In this document: piece by piece, positions 42,934 to 49,602 of the stretch
Numbering within the stretch: position 1 is the first letter of the stretch
Layout: each line of letters begins with the position of its first letter
NCBI RefSeq assembly: GCF_040137905.1
Contig: NZ_JBEFDG010000021.1
Location: 44,990 to 108,989, forward strand
Direction: 5' to 3'
Source of the DNA: Corticimicrobacter sp040137905
GTDB taxonomy: Bacteria > Pseudomonadota > Gammaproteobacteria > Burkholderiales > Burkholderiaceae_B
Length of the DNA: 64,000 nt
The notes under the pieces: model-generated
Told to the model about the DNA's origin: nothing
Database searches by the model: none
The model's input: the letters and a program-made list of their open reading frames with translations, nothing else
Position numbers and translations under genes: made by a program

Positions 42934-44100
42934 TCAGGCGTATTGCGCGACCGGTCGGAAATCGTCTTGTGTCGTGTGGGGCTGTGCCGGATGGTCTGCC
43001 GTACCGGTATGTGGCAGGTCAAGGCGTCGACCGCTGTCGGGCGCGAAGTAATGGGCATGCACGGTGTGCCAGGACAGCCCCAGGCGAGCCCCCGGCAGTG
43101 CCGGCAAGCCATGGGCGATGCGGGCGATGATCTGACTGGCATCGGGCAGCTCCAGATAGGCATAGGCTTCGGCTCCTTGGAATTCCCTGTGCCGCAGGAT
43201 GACCGGGATACGGCCGGCAGCGGCATCGCCCAAGAGCAGGTGTTCCGGCCTCACGCCGATGCGCAGGGGGCCGCCCGTCGTGCTGCCATCATGATGGGGC
43301 AGCAATTCTGCCGGGACATAGCTGCTGTCGAGCAGCATCATGGGAGGCGTGCCGATGAACGTGGCGCAGAAGGTGTTGCGTGGCTGGTTGTAGAGTTCGG
43401 CTGGCGCGCCCTGCTGGGCGATGCGTCCCTGGTCGAGCAGCACGACCGTATCGGCCATGCCTAGCGCCTCGGTCTGGTCATGGGTGACATAGACCACTGT
43501 CATGCCGAGGCGCTGCTGCAGCGAACGGATTTCATGGCGTACGCTGTGGCGCAGTTTGGCATCCAGGTTGGACAGCGGTTCGTCCATCAGGCACAGCGAA
43601 TGGCCCGAGACGATGGAGCGTGCCAGCGCCACGCGCTGCCGTTGTCCGCCCGACAACTGGGCCGGCTTGCGCTGTTCCAGTCCGGCCAGGTTGGTCAGGC
43701 GCAGTGCTTCCTGCAGCCGGTGTTCCCGTTCGCCACGTGCCAGGGAACGGACCTTGAGGCCGAACACGATATTTTCGGCCACGCTCAGGTGCGGGAACAG
43801 GGCATACGACTGGAAGACCATCGACAATCCGCGCTGTGCCGGCGGCGCTGCCGTGACATCGTGGCCGTCGATCTCGACACTGCCGCTGTCGGGGTGCTCC
43901 AGGCCGGCGATCAGTCGCAGCAGCGTCGACTTGCCGCAGCCGGAGGGGCCCAGCAGGGCCGTCAGGCCGCCGCGCGGAATATCCAAGTCGAGGCCGGGGA
44001 TGACCACCTGTTCGCCCCAGCTTTTGCTGACCTGGCGCAGGCGGATGGCGGGCGTGGGATGTGGGTGGGCAGTGGCATGTGCCAGGGGGGCGTGATTCAT
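42934..44100 (-). CDS. ABC transporter ATP-binding protein, UgpC/MalK-like
   Basis: 388 residues. Walker A GPSGCGKST, signature LSGGQRQRVALAR, Walker B LCLMDEPLSNLD, and a C-terminal MalK-type TOBE/regulatory region from about 250 (IGVRPEHLLLG). It powers the two permeases. The first gene after the DeoR regulator, overlapping its stop by ATGA (44097). The N-terminal 20 residues (NHAPLAHATAHPHP) are a low-complexity His/Ala extension. Confidence 0.92.
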   Translation of the reverse strand: MNHAPLAHATAHPHPTPAIRLRQVSKSWGEQVVIPGLDLDIPRGGLTALLGPSGCGKSTLLRLIAGLEHPDSGSVEIDGHDVTAAPPAQRGLSMVFQSYALFPHLSVAENIVFGLKVRSLARGEREHRLQEALRLTNLAGLEQRKPAQLSGGQRQRVALARSIVSGHSLCLMDEPLSNLDAKLRHSVRHEIRSLQQRLGMTVVYVTHDQTEALGMADTVVLLDQGRIAQQGAPAELYNQPRNTFCATFIGTPPMMLLDSSYVPAELLPHHDGSTTGGPLRIGVRPEHLLLGDAAAGRIPVILRHREFQGAEAYAYLELPDASQIIARIAHGLPALPGARLGLSWHTVHAHYFAPDSGRRLDLPHTGTADHPAQPHTTQDDFRPVAQYA

Positions 44101-44885
44101 GCAGATAGTTCCTGTCCTTGTGCCTGTGGAATCATCAGGCGCGTTGTCTCTGGCATGACGTTCTCGAAACCGTCGGGCAATGCGCTGTCCGTGACCAGAA
44201 TTTCATGGTCGCGGATATGGCCGCTGCGCACGGGGGCCGCCCGACCGAATTTCGAGTGATCCAGAATCAGGATGCGGGTCCGGCAACTCTCGCGCAGTGC
44301 CTCATGGCAGGCGGCTTCGGCGCGGTCGAAGTCCAGCAAGGCACCATCGGGGTCGACGCCGCCCACACCCGAAATGCCGAAGTCGGCCCGGAAGCTGCGA
44401 AACAGCCGTTCTGTCTCGGTCCCGAGGATCTCGGGATTGGGAATGCGCAATTCGCCGCCCGGCATCACGATGCGGTGGGTGTCGTCCTGGCCCAGCGCCA
44501 GGGCGACCCGCAGGTTGTTGGTGACGACGGTCAGATGGCGTCGCTGCTGTCGCGCCAGGGCCAGCGCCACCTGTTCCGGCGTCGTGCCGAAGCCCAGCAG
44601 AATGCAGCTATGGTCGGGGATCAGACTGGCGACCGCCTGACCGATCAGGACCTTGGCATCGAAGTTGCTGATGCGGCGGGTGTCGTAGGGCTGGTTGAGC
44701 TGTGGCGCGATCAGTTCGGCACCGCCATGGCGGCGGCGCAGCAGGTTGGCTTCATAGAGCTGGTTGAGGTCGCGCCGGATGGTCTGGGGCGTGACCTTGA
44801 AATGTCCGGCCAGACGGTCTACGCTCATGGCACCGTGGCTGCGCAGCATCGCGACGATGTGATCCTGGCGTGTCGAGTGATTCAT
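44097..44885 (-). CDS. DeoR/GlpR-family transcriptional repressor
   Basis: 262 residues. N-terminal helix-turn-helix (HIVAMLRSHGAMSVDRLAGHFKVTPQTIRRDLNQL), then a sugar-phosphate sensing domain with DKSKFG-like HSKFGRAA and GGVDPDGALLDFDRAEA. Such proteins bind phosphorylated sugars or glycerol 3-phosphate and release their operators. It heads the Ugp-like operon and probably represses it. Two identical palindromes in its upstream region are candidate operators. Confidence 0.92.
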   Translation of the reverse strand: MNHSTRQDHIVAMLRSHGAMSVDRLAGHFKVTPQTIRRDLNQLYEANLLRRRHGGAELIAPQLNQPYDTRRISNFDAKVLIGQAVASLIPDHSCILLGFGTTPEQVALALARQQRRHLTVVTNNLRVALALGQDDTHRIVMPGGELRIPNPEILGTETERLFRSFRADFGISGVGGVDPDGALLDFDRAEAACHEALRESCRTRILILDHSKFGRAAPVRSGHIRDHEILVTDSALPDGFENVMPETTRLMIPQAQGQELSA

Positions 44886-44902
44886 TTGACGGCATCTTTG
44901 TT

Positions 44903-44995
44903 TTCATATGAACAGGCCGTAGCGTAGACAGCGCGAATGACACCACCGTGACCGGCGGATGAAGAAAAAATGACAGCGTTATATATTCATATGAA
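44903..44995. promoter_or_regulatory. Twin TTCATATGAA palindromes upstream of deoR-type gene
   Basis: The 318-bp gap from the DeoR-type start to ahpC holds two perfect TTCATATGAA copies, 44903-44912 and 44986-44995, with centres 83 bp apart (about eight helical turns). The first is 18 bp from the DeoR-type start. Spacing and dyad symmetry suit looping by a tetrameric repressor. The right part (45000-45200) is the AT-rich ahpC promoter region. The rest holds nothing I recognise. Confidence 0.6.
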
Positions 44996-45202
44996 AGCTG
45001 TCGGATGGCTTAGGCTTTTTCGCTGCATGATGCAGAGGCGGTATTGCGCGCCTTGCTATGCGATAGCCGCATGCAATCACAAATATGGAATTAATCAATT
45101 TTACATATCGATCGATTTGAGGCATCATGTGAACCATGGATCGGCAAGCAGTGCTTCAAGCCCGCCCCGATTGTTTTTCAACCCATTGTGAGGAAACAGG
45201 AA

Positions 45203-45766
45203 ATGTCCCTTATCAACACCCAGATCAAGCCGTTCAACGCTACTGCCTACCACAATGGCAAGTTCGTTCCCGTCAGCGACGAAACCCTCAAGGGCAAGTG
45301 GTCCGTGATCGTGTTCTACCCGGCCGACTTCACCTTCGTCTGCCCGACCGAACTGGAAGACCTGGCCGATCATCACGCCGAGTTCCAGAAGCTGGGCGTC
45401 GAAATCTACGGCGTGTCGACCGACACCCATTTCGCCCACAAGGCCTGGCACGACACTTCCGAAGCCATCGGCAAGGTCAAGTACCCCCTGATCGGCGATC
45501 CCACCGCCACGCTGGCACGCAACTTCGACGTGCTGATCGAAGAAGAAGGCCTGGCCTTGCGCGGCACCTTCGTGATCAACCCCGAAGGCCAGATCAAGGT
45601 TCTCGAAATCCACGACAACGGTATCGGCCGTGACGCCAGCGAGCTGCTGCGCAAGGTCAAGGCAGCCCAGTACGTGGCTTCGCACCCGGGTGAAGTGTGC
45701 CCCGCCAAGTGGCAGGAAGGTGCCGCCACCCTGACCCCCTCGCTGGACCTGGTCGGCAAGATCTGA
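45203..45766 (+). CDS. ahpC: Alkyl hydroperoxide reductase subunit C (peroxiredoxin)
   Basis: 187 residues, the length of E. coli AhpC. Peroxidatic Cys47 is in FVCPTEL and resolving Cys166 in EVCPAKW, as in typical 2-Cys peroxiredoxins. It reduces hydrogen peroxide, organic hydroperoxides and peroxynitrite, and is recycled by AhpF. The start at 45203 follows AGGAAACAGGAA. A longer start at 45188 is less likely. Base composition shows the codon bias of a highly expressed gene. Confidence 0.98.
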   Translation: MSLINTQIKPFNATAYHNGKFVPVSDETLKGKWSVIVFYPADFTFVCPTELEDLADHHAEFQKLGVEIYGVSTDTHFAHKAWHDTSEAIGKVKYPLIGDPTATLARNFDVLIEEEGLALRGTFVINPEGQIKVLEIHDNGIGRDASELLRKVKAAQYVASHPGEVCPAKWQEGAATLTPSLDLVGKI

Positions 45767-45781
45767 TCACCCAGACCGGCA

Positions 45782-45840
45782 ACAGGGCGTCCGGTCCGTA
45801 GCGGCGTCCTGTTCTTCCCTGCCGACGGGCCTGGCCCGTC
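45782..45840 (+). terminator. Tandem hairpins between ahpC and ahpF
   Basis: First: ACAGGGCG (45782-45789) with CGTCCTGT (45805-45812), one G-T pair, followed by a pyrimidine run TTCTTCCC. Second: CGACGGGC-CTG-GCCCGTCG near 45823-45841, a perfect 8-bp stem. Partial termination or mRNA processing could give excess AhpC over AhpF. Confidence 0.5.
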
Positions 45841-46036
45841 GCAGGCGATTTCTTTCCATGCGGCGGCCGTGCCTCTGGCCGGTTGTCGCATGCCGGCCCG
45901 GCCATGATACGGATCATGATGGTGCCGTCGCTTTATTCCTATACTCATCGTGGCTCATGCAGAGCCGGGCGGCTGTGATGCACAGCGGTCCGCCGCCGGT
46001 CGCCCGTACAAAACGCATTTCGTTGGAGTCGTCATT

Positions 46037-47599
46037 ATGTTGGATGCAAACCTCAAGGCCCAGTTGAAAACCTACCTGGAAAGGATCACTCAGCCGATCC
46101 GCATCGTTGCGCATCTGGATGATGGTGATCATTCGCGCGAAATGCGTACGTTCCTGCAGGACGTGGCCAGCCAGTCCAGCCGGATCGAACTGATCGAAAG
46201 TTTCGAGGGCGACGATGTGCGCCGTCCCTCGTTCTCGGTTGCGCGCCAGGATGCCGAACAGGCCGGCGTGGTCTTTGCCGCCATTCCCATGGGGCATGAG
46301 TTCACTTCGCTGGTACTGGCCTTGCTGCAGGTCGGCGGCTATCCGGTCAAGCTCGACCAGGATGTCATCGATCAGGTGGCGGCACTCGAAGGTGAATTCC
46401 ACTTCGAAACCTACATGTCGCTGACCTGCCAGAACTGCCCGGACGTGGTGCAGGCCATCAACGCCATGGCAGTGATCAATCCGCGCATCACCCATGTCGC
46501 CATCGACGGCGGCCTGTTCCAGGATGAGGTCGAGCGTCGCCAGATCATGGCCGTGCCGACGGTCTATCTCAATGGCGAAGTGTTCGGCCAGGGCCGTACC
46601 GGTGTCGAGGAAATCCTGGCACGCCTGGATACCGGTGCCGGTGCCCGCAAGGCAGAGCAGCTCAGCGCCAAGGAAGCATTCGACGTGCTGGTGGTCGGCG
46701 GTGGACCGGCAGGTGCGGCGGCGGCTGTCTATGCCGCACGCAAGGGCATCCGCACCGGCGTGGTGGCGGAGCGTTTCGGTGGCCAGGTGCTGGATACCAT
46801 GAGCATCGAGAATTTCATTTCGGTGCCGCATACCGAAGGCCCGAAGTTCGCGGCTGCGCTGGAACAGCACGTCAAGGACTATGACGTCGACATCATGAAC
46901 GTGCAGCGCGTGCAATCCCTGCGTGCCGGCGACCTGATCGAGGTGGAACTGGCCAGTGGTGCAGTGCTCAAGAGCCGCAGCGTGATCCTGGCGACGGGTG
47001 CCCGCTGGCGCGAGATCAACGTGCCGGGTGAACAGCAGTACCGCAACAAGGGCGTGGCCTACTGCCCGCACTGCGATGGTCCCCTGTTCAAGGGCAAGCG
47101 TGTGGCGGTGGTCGGCGGCGGCAACTCCGGCGTCGAGGCGGCCATCGACCTGGCGGGCGTGGTGGCGCATGTGACACTCATCGAGTTCGGTGATGCCCTG
47201 CGCGCCGATGCCGTGCTGCAGAGCAAGCTGCGCAGCTTGCCCAACGTCGAGATCCTGACGCAGGCCCAGACGACCGAGATCACCGGTGACGGTCAGAAGG
47301 TCAATGGCCTGTCGTACAAGAACCGCGCGACCGGCGAAGCGCATCATGTCGAACTGGAAGGCGTGTTCGTGCAGATCGGTCTGGTGCCCAATGCTGAATG
47401 GCTGGGCGAGACGGTCAAGCGTACGCAGCATGGTGAAATCGAGATCGATGCACGCTGCGCAACCAATGTGCCAGGTGTGTTTGCGGCAGGCGATGTCACC
47501 AACGTGCCCTACAAGCAGATCGTGATCGCTGCGGGCGAAGGTGCCAAGGCGGCGCTGAGCGCCTTCGACTACCTGATCCGTTCGTCGGCCCCGAAGTAA
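46037..47599 (+). CDS. ahpF: Alkyl hydroperoxide reductase subunit F
   Basis: 520 residues. N-terminal tandem thioredoxin-like domain with Cys131-Cys134 (CQNC), FAD-binding motif GGGPAGAAAAVYAARKG, second redox pair Cys343-Cys346 (CPHC), NAD-binding GGGNSGVEAAIDLAG, and the final GVFAAGDVTNVPYKQIVIAAGEG. It passes electrons from NADH through FAD to AhpC. The start at 46037 has a GGAG upstream; the frame before it is noncoding. It follows ahpC by 270 bp. Confidence 0.97.
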   Translation: MLDANLKAQLKTYLERITQPIRIVAHLDDGDHSREMRTFLQDVASQSSRIELIESFEGDDVRRPSFSVARQDAEQAGVVFAAIPMGHEFTSLVLALLQVGGYPVKLDQDVIDQVAALEGEFHFETYMSLTCQNCPDVVQAINAMAVINPRITHVAIDGGLFQDEVERRQIMAVPTVYLNGEVFGQGRTGVEEILARLDTGAGARKAEQLSAKEAFDVLVVGGGPAGAAAAVYAARKGIRTGVVAERFGGQVLDTMSIENFISVPHTEGPKFAAALEQHVKDYDVDIMNVQRVQSLRAGDLIEVELASGAVLKSRSVILATGARWREINVPGEQQYRNKGVAYCPHCDGPLFKGKRVAVVGGGNSGVEAAIDLAGVVAHVTLIEFGDALRADAVLQSKLRSLPNVEILTQAQTTEITGDGQKVNGLSYKNRATGEAHHVELEGVFVQIGLVPNAEWLGETVKRTQHGEIEIDARCATNVPGVFAAGDVTNVPYKQIVIAAGEGAKAALSAFDYLIRSSAPK

Positions 47600-47640
47600 G
47601 CAGTTGGGTGGCAGTCGGTCTGGTATGTTCCCAGGACCGA

Positions 47641-47679
47641 AAAAAAACCGGGCGGAAATGATTTCTGCCCGGTTTTTTT
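47641..47679. terminator. Bidirectional intrinsic terminator after ahpF
   Basis: Seven A, stem CCGGGC/GCCCGG extended by a G-T pair and GAA/TTC, loop ATGAT, then seven T. The symmetric A and T runs allow it to end both ahpF and the convergent orphan gene. Confidence 0.95.
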
Positions 47680-47699
47680 AATGATGTCCTTTTGTGATG

Positions 47700-48170
47700 T
47701 CAGAAGTGCTTCCACAACTGCATTCGTTGCCTGTCCTTTTTTCTTTTCTCGAACACCAGATTGGAACCAATGACTTCAACCCAGTATTTTGCATTTTCCA
47801 GCACGAAGTGCCGGTAGCTGTGCTGCTGGTTGGCATCAGCCCAGTCCGGGTCGTGCTGGGTGCGATTTGCGAGGGTGTCGCGCAGCCACGGCGAATGGGT
47901 GATTTCGTAGTAGTAGCATTTGCAGTCATGCTCCGTCTCAACGGGATAGGTCATCTGTTTGGTAAAGCGGGTATGCCTGATTGCCAGCATATTCTCGATA
48001 GTGAAGCAGCCTAGAAAACCTGCATCCCGAACTTTTCCGTCAAGCATGGACTGATAGTCCCAGCATTTGAAATAGTAAAAGAGCTCATCCCGGATGAACT
48101 CCGTCAGGCAGAATGACTGCGGGTCCTGCCAGATCTGGTCGATGGGCCGGATAATGATTTCCGCTTTCAT
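47700..48170 (-). CDS. Hypothetical protein, 156 residues, low GC
   Basis: Start at 48170. Soluble protein, rich in aromatic residues, Cys, His and Lys (FYYFKCWDYQSML, CYYYEITHSPWLRD, HFVLENAKYWVEVIGSNLVFEKRKKDRQRMQLWKHF). It has no signal peptide or membrane segment. GC content is clearly lower than its neighbours, suggesting recent acquisition. It resembles small immunity-type or phage-type proteins only in general style; no toxin gene is adjacent. I do not recognise a family. Confidence 0.7.
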   Translation of the reverse strand: MKAEIIIRPIDQIWQDPQSFCLTEFIRDELFYYFKCWDYQSMLDGKVRDAGFLGCFTIENMLAIRHTRFTKQMTYPVETEHDCKCYYYEITHSPWLRDTLANRTQHDPDWADANQQHSYRHFVLENAKYWVEVIGSNLVFEKRKKDRQRMQLWKHF

Positions 48171-48204
48171 GTCGTGATTCTGATTTGGCAAAGGTGAGTC
48201 AAGG

Positions 48205-49602
48205 CTACTTCTGCGGCGTGCGCATGGCACGAAGGGTGATCCAGACGACCAGTGCCACACCGGCGACCAGGACCAGCCAGAGCACCCATTGCCAGCGCAT
48301 GCCCGCATTGATTTCATCGGCGGCTGCCGGCGTGAGCGCGCGCTGCCCGCCTGCAGTCTCCAGGGTCCCCAGGCTGGCGACCGGCAGCATGGCGGCATCG
48401 CGCTGGATGGTGCCCGAGGCCAGCAGACCGTCGATGGGGTAGTCGGCACGCTCGGCCCGTCGGCTGCCGGCGGCGAGGATGTAGGGTGCATCGCCCTGGG
48501 GCAGCACCAGGAAGCGGTCCGGCCGATAGGACAGTTGCAGTACCGGAGCTTGCGGCAATGCCGGGCGCGAGACGATGCGCCAGTAGGTATCGCGGTTGCT
48601 GGCCAGCATCTGTGGCGAGTGGGTGGCCGGTTCTGCACCGGGCTGGCGCAGCGAGAAGGCTGTCAGTCCGCCCACCGTGCGCCAGGGCGCGTCTGCTGTG
48701 GCTCGGCTCTGGATTTCGAGCGCGCTGACCTGGTTTGCACCCAGCTCGACATTGAACTGGGTGATGGGATAGCGCCCTGTGCTGCGATAGTCGAATGTGC
48801 CGGCCTGCGTGTTTGCGCCAGTCGATGGCTCGGCTTGCAACGACAGATTCTGCAAGGGGACTTGTTGCAGGGTGGCGGCAGTGTGCCGCAGTTCGATGCC
48901 TTGCAAGGTCGGCCATGCCTGGGCCCCGGTGGGATGCAGCCGCAGATAGCGGGCCCGGGTGAGTGGCAGATCGACCTGCAGGCGTTCGATGCGCAGGCCA
49001 TTGTCATCCAGCAGCAGGATGCGCTGGCGTGGTGCCAGTGTGTGCCAGTCTGCCAGGTCGTCGCTGGCCAGCACGTCGAATTCGACCTGTACGGGGGCCT
49101 GCTGTTCCGGTGCCAGAATCAATTTGATGGCATCAGGCGCTTGATTGCCGGTATCCAGCAGCAAGTCTGGCGGGCCGGACTGGGTGTTCGAACCGGCTGC
49201 GGCTGTGTTGATGTCCAGCTTGCGCAGGCGGCCATCGGCATCGCGTTCCAGTCGCAGCGACAGATCGTCGCCAGGCTGCACTGCGCCTGGTTTGCCCGAC
49301 GCCGGGATGGTGAGCCACTCTGCAGGACGCCAGGATTGTTCCGTATAGGCTGCGTCACGCCAGGGGGCCAGCGGGATTTCCTGGTCTGCAGCGTTGAATG
49401 CGGCAATATCCCTGAGATCGGGGCGCACGGTGTTTGCGTAGACCTCGGCGGGCAGGGTCAGCAGATGCGCGCCGTTCTGCGCATCAGCTTGCAGCGGCCA
49501 TTGCTGCGCATAATCCTGTGTACCGGCATGGGCCGTCTGGCCTGCGGTCAGGGCAAAACCCAGCAGGAGGAGCTGAAGCGAACGGAGAGGGAACCGGGTC
49601 AT
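48205..49602 (-). CDS. DUF3999-family membrane-anchored protein
   Basis: 465 residues with a Sec signal (LLLLGFALTAGQTAHA), a large periplasmic beta-rich region and a single C-terminal helix (WVLWLVLVAGVALVVWITL) near 435-455. The family is nearly always next to DUF2339. It overlaps that gene by ATGA (49599-49602). Function unknown; location suggests periplasm-facing partner of the DUF2339 channel-like protein. Confidence 0.88.
   Translation of the reverse strand: MTRFPLRSLQLLLLGFALTAGQTAHAGTQDYAQQWPLQADAQNGAHLLTLPAEVYANTVRPDLRDIAAFNAADQEIPLAPWRDAAYTEQSWRPAEWLTIPASGKPGAVQPGDDLSLRLERDADGRLRKLDINTAAAGSNTQSGPPDLLLDTGNQAPDAIKLILAPEQQAPVQVEFDVLASDDLADWHTLAPRQRILLLDDNGLRIERLQVDLPLTRARYLRLHPTGAQAWPTLQGIELRHTAATLQQVPLQNLSLQAEPSTGANTQAGTFDYRSTGRYPITQFNVELGANQVSALEIQSRATADAPWRTVGGLTAFSLRQPGAEPATHSPQMLASNRDTYWRIVSRPALPQAPVLQLSYRPDRFLVLPQGDAPYILAAGSRRAERADYPIDGLLASGTIQRDAAMLPVASLGTLETAGGQRALTPAAADEINAGMRWQWVLWLVLVAGVALVVWITLRAMRTPQK

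Noticed and set aside
45056..45066. CTAT-GCG-ATAG as an OxyR box before ahpC
   Set aside because: OxyR sites use ATAG-N7-CTAT spacing; the 3-base spacing does not match.
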